A DNA stretch of 64,000 nt from VAXT01 sp963850415 (GTDB lineage Bacteria; Actinomycetota; Thermoleophilia; Gaiellales; Gaiellaceae), in assembly GCA_963850415.1 (NCBI GenBank), contig CAWKLE010000003.1, positions 62,001 through 126,000 of the forward strand. The letters are read 5' to 3'. A program made the position numbers and the translations under genes. Numbering within the stretch: the stretch's first letter is position 1; each line of letters begins with the position of its first letter. The notes under the pieces were generated by a model. It was not told the origin of the DNA, did not search any database, and saw nothing but the letters and a program-made list of their open reading frames with translations. Shown one piece after another: positions 16,194 through 24,786 of this stretch.

Positions 16194-17140
16194 GCAACCG
16201 CGCGCCCGAGTCCGACCTCTGGGACGCGCTCCGCGGTGCGCTCGTCACCCGCACGCTCGGAATCGTCGCCGACCTGGGCATCGCCGGGAAGCTCGCGGAC
16301 GGCCCGCGGCCCGTGGCCGAGCTCGCAGAGGAGAGCGGCGCCGACCCGGACACGCTCCACCGTCTCCTGCGCGCCCTCGCGAGCGACGGCATCTTCGCCG
16401 AGCAGACGCCGGGCGTCTTTCGCAACACGGACGTCTCCGAGCAGCTGCTCCGCCCCGGCTGGGCCGCGTTCGCGCATTTCTTCGGCGGTGTCTGGCACCA
16501 GGCCGCCGGAGCGCTGGACGCCTCCGGGCAGGCGAGGTTCCCCGAGCTCCAGGGCACCGATTTCTGGTCCTGGCTCGCGGCTCAGCCCGAAGAGCGCGCT
16601 CTCTTCGACATCTCGATGGAGCAGGGCAAAGAGCAGCGAGCGGAGCGGTTCGACCGGGTCGAGTGGCGCGACGGCGAGACCGTGGTCGACGTCGGAGGCG
16701 GCAACGGCTCCCTGCTGACGGCGCTGCTCGAGCGGCACCCGGGGCTGGGCGGAATCGTCTTCGACCTCCCCGAGACCGTGCGCGACGAGGCCCTGCTGGG
16801 CGACCGCATCCGATTCGTCGAGGGCAGCTTCTTCGAGAGCGTGCCGGAGGGCGACGTCTACCTCCTGTCGACGATCCTCCACGACTGGGACGACGAGAGC
16901 GCGGCCGCGATCCTGCGGACGATCCGCGCCGGCGCGCCGCCCCACGCGCGCCTGATCCTGTTCGAGGCGGTCGTCCCCGACGGCAACGAGCCGGGCGGGG
17001 GCAAGTGGCTCGACTTGCTCATGCTCGCGCTTTTCGCCGGGCGCGAGCGGAACGAGGCCCAGTGGCGCGAACTGCTGGAGGAGAACGGCTTCGAGCCGAC
17101 GAGCATCGAGCACGAGCTGATCCAGGCGCGATGCCGCTGA
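16190..17140 (+). CDS. SAM-dependent O-methyltransferase-like protein inside the sel run
   Basis: 316 residues of the plant-type/acetylserotonin O-methyltransferase family: an N-terminal winged-helix dimerisation part (LGIAGKLADGPRPVAELAEE...LHRLLRALASDGIF), then the SAM motif VVDVGGGNGSLL, FDLPETV, and HDWDDESAAAILR with the His used as general base in many homologues. The ATG overlaps the selA stop by four bases, and the last 10 bases overlap selB. The substrate is unknown. Its place between selA and selB is unusual and could mean a role in selenium chemistry, but this is inference from position only. Confidence 0.85.
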   Translation: MSNRAPESDLWDALRGALVTRTLGIVADLGIAGKLADGPRPVAELAEESGADPDTLHRLLRALASDGIFAEQTPGVFRNTDVSEQLLRPGWAAFAHFFGGVWHQAAGALDASGQARFPELQGTDFWSWLAAQPEERALFDISMEQGKEQRAERFDRVEWRDGETVVDVGGGNGSLLTALLERHPGLGGIVFDLPETVRDEALLGDRIRFVEGSFFESVPEGDVYLLSTILHDWDDESAAAILRTIRAGAPPHARLILFEAVVPDGNEPGGGKWLDLLMLALFAGRERNEAQWRELLEENGFEPTSIEHELIQARCR

Positions 17141-18870
17141 CCGTCGGCACCGCTGGTCACATCGACCACGGCAAGACCTGGCTCGTCCGGGCGCTGACCG
17201 GGAAGGACACGGACCGGCTGCCCGAGGAGAAGGAGCGTGGGATCTCGATCGACCTCGGCTACGCGCCGCTCGAACTGCCCGACGGGAGGCGGCTCTCGCT
17301 GATCGACGTACCGGGCCACGAGCGGTTCATCCGCAACATGGTCGCCGGGGCGAGCGGGATCGACCTCTTCCTGCTCGTGATCGACGCGACCGAGGGCGCG
17401 CGACCGCAGACGCACGAGCACCTCGCGATCCTCGGGCTGCTCGGGATCGAGCGCGGGGTCGTCGCGGTGACGAAAGCGGATGCGGCCGATGCGGAGACGC
17501 TCGAGCTGGTGGTGGCCGAGGCGCACGAGCTCGTGCCCGGCGCGGCGGTGGTCGCCGTGAGCGCGAAGACCGGCGAGGGGCTGGACGAGCTCCGCGCCGC
17601 CCTCGCGTCCGCTGCGGACGGCCTCGAGCACCAAGCGCTGCTCGGCGCGACGAGGCTCTACGTCGACCGAGCGTTCACGCTGCACGGGATCGGCACCGTC
17701 GTCACGGGCACGCTCTGGTCGGGCTCGGTCGGCGAGGGCGACGAGCTCCGGGCCGAGCCCGCCGGAATCGACGTGCGCGTGCGAAGCGTCCAGGTGCACG
17801 ACGAGCCGGTCGAGCGGGCCGAGGCCGGACAGCGGGTCGCGCTCGCCCTGCCCGGAATCGAGCGGAGCGCGCTGCACCGCGGCGATGCGCTCTCCGAGCC
17901 GGGCGCCTATCCGGTCAGCTACCGCCTCGACGTCGAGCTCACCGAGCTGGAGCCGATCGCCGACCGCGCGCGCGTGCACGTGCACCACGGGACGACGGAG
18001 ACTGCCGCCGGCGTCGTGCGGGTTGGAGAGCGCTTCGCACAGCTGCGGCTCGCCTCACCGGTCGTTGCGGCGCGCAACGACCGCGTCGTCCTCCGTGACG
18101 CGACGACGCTCGGAGGAGGCCGCATCCTCGATCCGGCTCCCCCACGCGCGCCCGATCCCGCCCGGCTCGAGCTGCTCTCGACGGACGACCCGGAATCGAT
18201 CGTGAAGGCGCTCGTCCACGAGCCCGTTCGCGCGGACGAGCTCGCCGCCCGGGCGCTCCTCTCTCGCGCTCAGCTGGAGCAGGGCCTGGCCGGAGTCGAG
18301 CGCGCGGACGAGTGGTACTTCTCGGCGGAGTGGCTCGAGCACGCCAGGCGCGAGGCCCGGACGAGGCTGACCCTGCGGGCCGAAGCGGCTCCGCTCGACG
18401 CCGGCCTCGCAGCCGGCGAGCTGCTGCCGGGAGCGCCGTGGGCGGACTCGATCCTGCCCCTGCTCGACCTCGAGCGGCGGGACGGAAAGGTTTACCTCCC
18501 CGGAGCCGACGCAGGTCTCGGCGAACGCGCCGCGGAGGCCGAGGCGCTCGAAGCCCAGCTTGCAGAGACGGGCCTCACCCCGGTCGCCGTCGAGGATCCT
18601 GAGCTGGCGCGCTTCCTCGAAGGCCAGGGACGACTCGTCCGAGTCGGCGACGGGCTCGCGATCGGCGGCGATGCATACGAGCAGGCGAAACGCGCTCTGC
18701 TGGACGAGTGCCGGCAGACGGGGTCGATCACGCTCGCCCGGTTCCGCGACCTCCTGGGCATCTCCCGCAAGCCCGCCCAGCTCCTGCTCGAGCGCTTCGA
18801 CGCAGACGGCCTCACGCGCCGGATCGGCGACGCCCGTGTACTGAGGCGGGGAGCTACGATCGACGGCTAG
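17131..18870 (+). CDS. selB: Selenocysteine-specific elongation factor SelB
   Basis: 579 residues. The G domain shows GHIDHGKTWLV (P-loop), RGISIDLGYA (switch I), DVPGHERFI (G3) and TKAD (G4). Domains II-III follow, and then a C-terminal array of winged helices that ends in SITLARFRDLLGISRKPAQLLLERFD, typical of SelB binding to the SECIS hairpin. It delivers Sec-tRNA(Sec) to the ribosome at UGA codons. The ATG at 17131 lies inside the end of the methyltransferase gene. The tRNA gene begins at the base after its stop. Confidence 0.95.
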   Translation: MPLTVGTAGHIDHGKTWLVRALTGKDTDRLPEEKERGISIDLGYAPLELPDGRRLSLIDVPGHERFIRNMVAGASGIDLFLLVIDATEGARPQTHEHLAILGLLGIERGVVAVTKADAADAETLELVVAEAHELVPGAAVVAVSAKTGEGLDELRAALASAADGLEHQALLGATRLYVDRAFTLHGIGTVVTGTLWSGSVGEGDELRAEPAGIDVRVRSVQVHDEPVERAEAGQRVALALPGIERSALHRGDALSEPGAYPVSYRLDVELTELEPIADRARVHVHHGTTETAAGVVRVGERFAQLRLASPVVAARNDRVVLRDATTLGGGRILDPAPPRAPDPARLELLSTDDPESIVKALVHEPVRADELAARALLSRAQLEQGLAGVERADEWYFSAEWLEHARREARTRLTLRAEAAPLDAGLAAGELLPGAPWADSILPLLDLERRDGKVYLPGADAGLGERAAEAEALEAQLAETGLTPVAVEDPELARFLEGQGRLVRVGDGLAIGGDAYEQAKRALLDECRQTGSITLARFRDLLGISRKPAQLLLERFDADGLTRRIGDARVLRRGATIDG

Positions 18871-18963
18871 GGAGCGGCATGGGCCCGGTGGCCCAGCTGG
18901 TCTTCAAAACCGGTGCGGTCGTGTAACCCACGGCTCGGTAGGTTCGACTCCTGCGCCGCTCCG
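18871..18963 (+). tRNA. selC: tRNA-Sec (anticodon TCA)
   Basis: An 8-base acceptor stem (GGAGCGGC with GCCGCTCC, 18871-18878 and 18955-18962) with discriminator G, a long D arm, anticodon loop CTTCAAA (anticodon TCA at 18904-18906), a long variable arm and T arm GTAGG-TTCGACT-CCTGC. These are the features of selenocysteine tRNA. No CCA is encoded. It abuts the selB stop with no space, so it is probably cut out of the selA-selB transcript. Confidence 0.93.
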
Positions 18964-18975
18964 TCAAGCGGAAAG

Positions 18976-18991
18976 GGCCGCGTTCGCGGCC
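18976..18991 (+). terminator. GC-rich hairpin after selC
   Basis: GGCCGCG and CGCGGCC form a 7-base stem with a very short loop, 12 bases after the tRNA. No T-run follows. It may mark the tRNA 3' end or a weak terminator. Confidence 0.35.
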
Positions 18992-19043
18992 GCGAGCCTT
19001 CGGAGACTTGCATTCCGAGTCCAGCAAGATCGATGCTGCAACG

Positions 19044-19727
19044 ATGTCTGGGCGCGCCGTGCTCGCAGTCGACGTCGGTGGATCTCACGTCAAGGTACTG
19101 GTGTCGAGCGCCGGCCACGAACGCCGGCGGTTTGCCTCGGGACCGAAGCTCGGGCCAGAGGAGATGGTGGAGGGTGTCAGAGCCATCACACCGGACTGGT
19201 CGTACGAGGTCGTTTCGGTCGGCATTCCGGCACCTGTGCGTGATGACAGAGTCGTCGCAGACCCGGTCAATCTCGGTCCGGGTTGGGTCGGCTTCGACCT
19301 CGAGGCTGCTTTCGAGCGCCCGACGAAGGTCGCCAACGACGCCGCCATGCAGGCGCTCGGAAGCTACGAGGGCCGCAAGATGCTCTTCCTCGGGCTCGGG
19401 ACCGGCCTCGGCTCGGCGCTGGTGGTCGACGGTGCGGTCGTTCCGATGGAGCTGGGCCACCTGCCCTTCAGAAAGGCGACCTTCGAGGACTATGTCGGCG
19501 AGCGAGGCCGCCTGCGACTCGGCAGAAAGAAGTGGGAGAAGGTCGTCAGCGAGACGGTCGAGCGATTGACTGCCGCGTTGGAGCCCGACTACGTGGTGCT
19601 CGGCGGCGGAAACGCGAAGAGGCTCGACGCTTTGCCTCCAAACGCGCGGCTCGGAGCAAACGACAACGCGTTCATCGGCGCGTTCAGGCTGTGGGATGAA
19701 GCGATGCCGTCAACGAAGATCGAGTGA
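19044..19727 (+). CDS. ROK-family sugar kinase, polyphosphate-glucokinase-like
   Basis: 227 residues from ATG 19044. It carries the phosphate-binding motif VDVGGSHVKV at the N-terminus, VANDAAMQALGSY, and LFLGLGTGLGSALVVDG, then ELGHLPF and a C-terminal VVLGGGNAKRL nucleotide-binding segment. This layout fits the polyphosphate/ATP glucokinase branch of the ROK family rather than ROK repressors, since no DNA-binding domain is present. It phosphorylates glucose or a related sugar in the cytoplasm. It follows selC on the same strand and converges on the VOC gene with 21 bases between stops. Confidence 0.75.
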   Translation: MSGRAVLAVDVGGSHVKVLVSSAGHERRRFASGPKLGPEEMVEGVRAITPDWSYEVVSVGIPAPVRDDRVVADPVNLGPGWVGFDLEAAFERPTKVANDAAMQALGSYEGRKMLFLGLGTGLGSALVVDGAVVPMELGHLPFRKATFEDYVGERGRLRLGRKKWEKVVSETVERLTAALEPDYVVLGGGNAKRLDALPPNARLGANDNAFIGAFRLWDEAMPSTKIE

Positions 19728-19748
19728 CGCCCATCCCGCCGGACCGCC

Positions 19749-20099
19749 CTACCGCCGGAGCGGTGACCCGAAGCGGATGAGGTTCCCGTCAGGATCTACG
19801 TGGGAGCCCTCACGCTTGCCGTACTCGTAGTCCTGGGGTTCGACGAGGTCGACACCGGCGCCTCTCCACTCGTCGGCGAGCACGTCTGCGTCGTCCACGT
19901 GCATATAGATGGATCCGCCGCCGACCCGTTCAGGATCGGCGCCTTGTCCGGCGAGATGGATGGTCAACTCGTCGCGATGGGCGAACGCATACCCCTCGTC
20001 GTGGTGCGAGGTGCTGAAGCCCAACTGCTCGTAGTGAGCAACCGCACGCGGTACATCCGAGACCACGAAAATCGGCTCGACACCGACGACGCGTTGCAC
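19749..20099 (-). CDS. VOC-family (glyoxalase/bleomycin-resistance-like) protein
   Basis: About 116 residues from GTG 20099. Fits the single-module VOC fold: IFVVSDVPRAVAHYEQLGF at the N-terminus, YMHVDDADVLADEWRGAGV, and SHVDPDGNLIRFGSP at the end, with metal-ligand-like His/Glu positions. The reaction or ligand is unknown. GTG 20099 is preferred to ATG 20156 because a consensus TATGAT box (20106-20111, minus strand) ends six bases before it, giving a leaderless transcript. Confidence 0.75.
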   Translation of the reverse strand: MQRVVGVEPIFVVSDVPRAVAHYEQLGFSTSHHDEGYAFAHRDELTIHLAGQGADPERVGGGSIYMHVDDADVLADEWRGAGVDLVEPQDYEYGKREGSHVDPDGNLIRFGSPLRR

Positions 20100-20105
20100 A
20101 GCGAG

Positions 20106-20111
20106 ATCATA
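20106..20111 (-). promoter_or_regulatory. Consensus -10 box (TATGAT) for the VOC gene
   Basis: TATGAT on the minus strand, exactly 6 bases before GTG 20099; predicts a leaderless mRNA. Confidence 0.5.
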
Positions 20112-20364
20112 GGGTCGCCTACCTGCAGCTCTGACCACCTCCGCTTCGGGGGACATTCGCGAACAAGAGGCCGCTACGACCTGAGCAGGAAGGATCAGTA
20201 GGTCGGAGGGAGAGGACGCGAATCACCGGTCGAGAGGCCGAGTGGCTAGACTGGACGCTCAGGCCACGGCGAGCAGTCGTAGCGGACGCCGAAGCCAGCC
20301 CATCGGAAGTCGCCGGCTCCTCTACTCGTTGCGACCGGTTTCCGGTCCGGAGAGAGGACATCCG

Positions 20365-21219
20365 ATGTCGAACAACGAGACGCCGACGGATTCGCTCGAC
20401 CTCTTCCTGCGCGATGCAGGTCGCCGTCCGCTCTTGACCGCGGCCCAGGAAGTCAAGCTGACGAAGCTGGTCGAACGTGGCGACGCGGGCGCGAGGCAGA
20501 CGATGATCGAATCGAACCTGCGCCTGGTCGTCTCGATCGCCAAGAACTACCGCCACCAGGGCCTCCCCTTCCTCGACCTGATCCAGGAGGGCGCGATCGG
20601 CTTGAACCGCGCGGTCGACAAGTTCGACTGGAGGCACGGCTACAAGTTCTCGACCTACGCCCACTGGTGGATTCGGCAGGCGGTTTCGCGCTCGATCGCG
20701 GACCAGGCGAAGACGATCCGCATTCCCACGCACATCCGCGACCGCCGGCGCAAGCTTGCTTTCTCCGCCCGTACGCTCGCGCCCGCGCTCGGCCGGGAGC
20801 CGAGCCTGGAGGAGCTCGCCGAGGCAAGCGGCTTGCCGCTCGGACATGTCCGCCAGGCGCTTGACTGCGCCGAGGCCTCGTCCTCGCTCAACCAGGCGGT
20901 CAGCCCGGACGGCGAGACCGAGCTCTCCGACTTCCTTGCCGATCCGGCTTCCGCTGACCCCGTCGAGGAGGCAGAGCGCTCGCTTCTCCAGCAGACGGTG
21001 CGGCGTAGGCTCAAAGCGCTGCCGGACCGGGAGCGGCTGATCGTCGAGCGTCGCTTCGGCCTCCAGTGCGAGCCGCAGTCGCTCGAGACGATCGCGAGCG
21101 AGCTCGGGCTCACCCGCGAGCGGGTGCGTCAGCTGCAGGTACAGGCGCTGAAGCGGCTGGAACCGGAGTTTGCAGACCTCGCTCCGGTGGAGACCTTCGT
21201 TGGATCCGAAGGCGTGTGA
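20365..21219 (+). CDS. RNA polymerase sigma-70 factor, group 2 type
   Basis: 284 residues from ATG 20365, with AGAGAGGA as ribosome site. Regions 1.2 to 4 are present: DSLDLFLRDAGRRPLLTAAQEV, region 2 (NLRLVVSIAKNYRHQGLPFLDLIQEG and FSTYAHWWIRQAVSRSI), region 3, and region 4 with ERLIVERRFGL and LTRERVRQLQ. Region 1.1 is missing, so it is an alternative, housekeeping-like sigma rather than the primary one. The primary-type gene is at the right edge of the window. A TAGACT box at 20247-20252 could be its -10 element, giving a leader of about 110 bases. Targets are unknown. Confidence 0.9.
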   Translation: MSNNETPTDSLDLFLRDAGRRPLLTAAQEVKLTKLVERGDAGARQTMIESNLRLVVSIAKNYRHQGLPFLDLIQEGAIGLNRAVDKFDWRHGYKFSTYAHWWIRQAVSRSIADQAKTIRIPTHIRDRRRKLAFSARTLAPALGREPSLEELAEASGLPLGHVRQALDCAEASSSLNQAVSPDGETELSDFLADPASADPVEEAERSLLQQTVRRRLKALPDRERLIVERRFGLQCEPQSLETIASELGLTRERVRQLQVQALKRLEPEFADLAPVETFVGSEGV

Positions 21220-21310
21220 TGGGTATCGCTAGCGAACGCTGATCGCGAGCTCAGCCGAGGACGTGCCCGGTGGCGAGGGCAGGAGCGACGCATGACCAAG
21301 GGTCGCGCAA

Positions 21311-22354
21311 TCAGCGCGGCCCCCAGTCGGGAGCGGAATCCCAGAGCTTGGAGCGCGTGACGCGCCGCACATGGCTGCCGTTGATCCGCATCACGTAGAC
21401 GTGGAGGCTAGATCCGTGTGGGTCTTTCGCGAACACGATCGACTTGCCGTTCGGTGAGAACGACGAGGAACCGACGAGTGTCCCGCGCTTGAAGTGCGTG
21501 ATCTTCTTCCGGCCTGTGCCGTCGGGGTGGATGAGGAATATCTGCGCCTGGCGGCTCGGGTCGTCGACGTGGGAGTGGAACAGGATCCACCTGCCGTCGG
21601 GCGACCAATCGGGGGCGTCGCCGTCATTCTCTGCCCAGGGCGTGAGCCTGCTCAGACCGCTTCCATCCGCGTTGATGACATAGATCGCATGCTTGTCGGC
21701 CGGCGTGGAGAACGGTGAGTTAAACCACTCGAAGACGATCTGTCTCCCGTCGGGCGACTCCAGGGGAAACAACAGGTCGGCGGCGTACGGCGGGGCCTGG
21801 AAGATGACGTGGGGCCCACTGCCGTCGGGGTTAATCGCCGCGATCGCAGAGTGCTCGATCTCTTGCTCGCCGTTGGGCGCGGGTCTGATCTGTCCGGTCG
21901 ACTGCGTGAACGTGAGCTGCTTGGAGTCGGGCGAGAAGCTCGCGTTCTCGTCGTCCGGGCACGTGTCCTCGTGGGCACCCGGCGGGCAGAGGGGGCCGAC
22001 CGGAGCGAGGCCGTTCCCGTTGGGCGAGACGACGTAGACGTGGCACAGTCCCTGGTCAGTTGGGCAGCGCGTGAAGGTGATCAGGCTGCCGTCTGGAGCC
22101 CAGTCGACCTGGTCGTCGACGACGCCTCTGGGCGGGTGCGTGATCTGTCGCGCTCCGGTCCCGTTCGTGCGGACCGTGAAAACGGCTCCGCGGGAATGCG
22201 CTGTATTGAAGTAGCGGCGAAACGCGATCGAGCCGTTCTTCCCTGGCGCGGTCGCGGACGCCGTTGTCACCACGCCCGCGATCGCGCCCAGCGCAAGAGC
22301 GGCCGCGACTGACCATCGAAGAGCCCGCGTTGCCGATGAGACACCGTCGCCCAT
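21311..22354 (-). CDS. Secreted TolB-like beta-propeller protein
   Basis: 347 residues from ATG 22354, one base after the TGA of the upstream propeller gene. A signal peptide (SVAAALALGAIAGVVTTASATA) is followed by six or more WD40-like/TolB repeats of the type WAPDGSLITF, FSPDSKQLTF, ESPDGRQIVF, WSPDGRWILFHS and FSPNGKSIVFA, each with a variant of the INADGSGLSRLT strand. Such propellers bind proteins or sugars outside the membrane; no catalytic residues are evident. It is cotranscribed with the YVTN protein and converges on the sigma gene. Confidence 0.8.
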   Translation of the reverse strand: MGDGVSSATRALRWSVAAALALGAIAGVVTTASATAPGKNGSIAFRRYFNTAHSRGAVFTVRTNGTGARQITHPPRGVVDDQVDWAPDGSLITFTRCPTDQGLCHVYVVSPNGNGLAPVGPLCPPGAHEDTCPDDENASFSPDSKQLTFTQSTGQIRPAPNGEQEIEHSAIAAINPDGSGPHVIFQAPPYAADLLFPLESPDGRQIVFEWFNSPFSTPADKHAIYVINADGSGLSRLTPWAENDGDAPDWSPDGRWILFHSHVDDPSRQAQIFLIHPDGTGRKKITHFKRGTLVGSSSFSPNGKSIVFAKDPHGSSLHVYVMRINGSHVRRVTRSKLWDSAPDWGPR

Positions 22355-22355
22355 C

Positions 22356-24632
22356 TCATCCACGACTGCGGAAGTACGACACGGTGCCGTCGACGTTGTC
22401 CGCCACGTAGAGCGTGCCGTCGGCCTCGTCCAGTGCAATGTTGATCGGCCAGCCGCCCGCCCGCAGCTCCAGCGCTTTCGCGTTACAGCCCTCCGTGTGG
22501 CCGGCCCGGCAGGATGCGCCGTTGATCAGCACTACGTCCGAGTCGAAAACGTTTGTGACATAGACGGCGTCAGTGGCCTCGTCGACAGCCACGCTCCGGC
22601 CCATGCCGGGGCCTGGCATTCCGGCTGCGCCTCCGATCGCCACTGCGGGCGCCGTCTGGCCGCAGTCGGAGCTGTCGACGCCGTTGCACCTGCGCCCGTC
22701 GACGACCGACACGGTCGCGTCGTCGCGGTTCCCGACGTAGATCGTGTCGGTGACCTGGTTGACGCCCACCGCCCGCGGCACCGCCCCGACGGCCACGGTG
22801 GGCGGGGTCTGGCCGCACCCGGAGTGGTTGAAGCCGTTGCAGGTTGACCCGTCGATCACGGAGACCGTGTTGTCGTTGGTATTGGTCACGTAGATCGTGT
22901 TGGTGGCCGTGTTGACCGCGAGCGCCTGTGGAGAGGCACCAACCGCGACGGTTGGCCAGCTCTGAGCGCACCCAGTCGCGTCTGAGCCGTTACAGGTTCG
23001 CCCGTCGATGACCGAGACGGTGCCGTCGTTGCGGTTCGCGACGTAGATCGTCCTGGTGACCTCGTTGACCGCGATCGCGAAGGCACCGTTTCCCGCCGTC
23101 ACCGTCGCCGGGGTCTGGCCGCATCCGGAGGTGTTGCCGGCATTGCAGGTTCGCCCGTCGATCACCGACACCGCGTTCTCGCCGAAGAACCCGTCCGCCG
23201 TGTAGATGGTGTCGGTGGCCCGATCGACCGCGACGCCCTGAGGAGAATCGCCCACCGAGACGGTCGTCCAGGCCTGGCCGCAGGCCGAGCCGTTGTGCGC
23301 GTTGCAGGCGGCCGCGTTGATCACGGAGACCGTGCCCTCGCGGTTCGCAACGTAAATGGTGTGTGTGGACCGATTCGCCGCCACGCCCTGGGGTTCGAAC
23401 CCGACGGTCGTCGTCGGCGCGAACCGGGTGCAGCCAGAGGTGTGGCTTGCGTTGCAGTGGGCACCATTGAGCACCGAGACGGCGTTGGCCGTCTGGCTCG
23501 AGGCATAGACGGTGTCTGTGGCCAGATCGACGTCGGCGGCGCCACCGTTGAACCCCATGGCCATCGCAGGCGGCGTCTCGGCACAGCCTGAGGTGACCGT
23601 CGCGTTGCAGGTGGTCGCGTTGAGCGCGGAGACGCTGCTGTCCAACTCGTTCATCACGTAGACCGTGTGGGTCGTCGGATTCAGGGTGACGTGAGTTGGG
23701 CCACTCCCGGCGGGCGCGGTCAGCGGCGGCTGGCTGCACCCGGAGCTGTGGCCGCCGTTGCAGGTGGCGGTGTCGATCATCGCAACGAAGCCCAAGGCGT
23801 CGTTGAAGAAGATCGGCACGTAGACCGTGTCGGTCGCCTGGTCGACGGCCAACTCGACAGGGTTACCGCCCACGTCCACGGTGGGCGGGGTCTGGCCGCA
23901 GCCGGAGCTGTCGGTGCCATTGCAACGCGATCCGTCGATCACCGAGACGGTGGTGTCGTTCCCGTTCGCGACGTAGACCGTATGGGTCGCCTGGTCGACT
24001 GCCACCCCGTCGGGGAACGAGCCCACCGTCACGGTGGGCGGTACCTGAGCACAACCCGAGCTGTTTCCGCCGTTGCAGGTTGACCCGTCGATCACCGAAA
24101 TGGTGCCGTCGTCGAAGCTTCCGACATAGATCGTGTCGGTGGCCGGGTCGACGGCCAGGAGAGACGCTCCGCCGCCGACTGTCACCGTCGGCGGGTCCTG
24201 GCCGCAACCCGAGGTGTTGGTTCGGTTGCAGGTGGCGCCGTTGATCACGGAGACCGTGTTCTCACCGGCGTTTGCCACGTAGATGGTGTCGGTGGCTTGG
24301 TCGATGGCAACGCCAAGGGGGTTGCTGCCGACCGTCACCGTGGCCGCCGTCTGACCGCAACCGGACGTGTGGATTGCGTTGCAGGCCGTCCCGTCGATGA
24401 CCGAGACGGTGTTCTCGCCGCTGTTTCCCACGTAGATCGTGTGGGTGACCTGGTTCACCGCCACTTCGACCGGAATCCCTCCGACAGGGACGGCGGGCGC
24501 CGCCCAGGGGAGCCGAGGCGGTGTCCAGGCGTTCCCGGTCGACCTGGCAGCGCCGGCAAGCGCGCTCGAAAGCGCGACGACCGTCGCGAGGGAGACGAGC
24601 GCTACAACTGGGACTCGTGCGGACGGGAACAT
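22356..24632 (-). CDS. Secreted double YVTN beta-propeller with paired cysteines
   Basis: 758 residues with a signal peptide (ALVSLATVVALSSALAGAA) and 14 repeats of about 50 residues. Each has the pattern (P)xxVAVDxATxTIYVxNxxxxTVSVIDGxTCNxxxxSGCGQxPPTVxVG. Fourteen repeats would make two seven-bladed propellers. Thirteen of the repeats carry one Cys pair in TCN...SGC, predicted to form a disulfide within each blade, a sign of life outside the cell; the last repeat lacks it. Ribosome site AAAGGAG before ATG 24632. It is divergent from the SARP chimera, sharing a 154-base intergenic region, and leads into the TolB-like gene. Likely a binding or surface protein; ligand unknown. Confidence 0.85.
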   Translation of the reverse strand: MFPSARVPVVALVSLATVVALSSALAGAARSTGNAWTPPRLPWAAPAVPVGGIPVEVAVNQVTHTIYVGNSGENTVSVIDGTACNAIHTSGCGQTAATVTVGSNPLGVAIDQATDTIYVANAGENTVSVINGATCNRTNTSGCGQDPPTVTVGGGASLLAVDPATDTIYVGSFDDGTISVIDGSTCNGGNSSGCAQVPPTVTVGSFPDGVAVDQATHTVYVANGNDTTVSVIDGSRCNGTDSSGCGQTPPTVDVGGNPVELAVDQATDTVYVPIFFNDALGFVAMIDTATCNGGHSSGCSQPPLTAPAGSGPTHVTLNPTTHTVYVMNELDSSVSALNATTCNATVTSGCAETPPAMAMGFNGGAADVDLATDTVYASSQTANAVSVLNGAHCNASHTSGCTRFAPTTTVGFEPQGVAANRSTHTIYVANREGTVSVINAAACNAHNGSACGQAWTTVSVGDSPQGVAVDRATDTIYTADGFFGENAVSVIDGRTCNAGNTSGCGQTPATVTAGNGAFAIAVNEVTRTIYVANRNDGTVSVIDGRTCNGSDATGCAQSWPTVAVGASPQALAVNTATNTIYVTNTNDNTVSVIDGSTCNGFNHSGCGQTPPTVAVGAVPRAVGVNQVTDTIYVGNRDDATVSVVDGRRCNGVDSSDCGQTAPAVAIGGAAGMPGPGMGRSVAVDEATDAVYVTNVFDSDVVLINGASCRAGHTEGCNAKALELRAGGWPINIALDEADGTLYVADNVDGTVSYFRSRG

Positions 24633-24739
24633 GGCGAAGGACTCCTTTCCGCCGTCGACCTGCGGCGACGCGTGTCGGCTGCCGGGACGTCAAGAAACTG
24701 GTCGCGGCGCGTGAGGTACATCGACGCTGCCCAGGCAAC

Positions 24740-24781
24740 CTCGCAAGAACCTCGTAAAGCGCTCGTAACAGTGCTTACATT
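24740..24781 (+). promoter_or_regulatory. SARP-type direct repeats and leaderless promoter
   Basis: Three heptamers CTCGCAA (24740-24746), CTCGTAA (24751-24757) and CTCGTAA (24762-24768) lie at exact 11-base steps with 4-base spacers. TACATT (24776-24781), which fits TANNNT, begins 7 bases later and ends 5 bases before ATG 24787. Repeats of this geometry just upstream of the -10 box are the known binding pattern of SARP regulators, and the gene that follows encodes a SARP-type DNA-binding domain. Confidence 0.65.
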
Positions 24782-24786
24782 CAGCG

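Noticed and set aside
13361..20000. A selenoprotein gene near the sel run (in-frame TGA)
   Set aside because: No gene here has a TGA followed by a clear in-frame continuation with family similarity. The formate dehydrogenase at 61697 is of the metal-free, selenium-free type.
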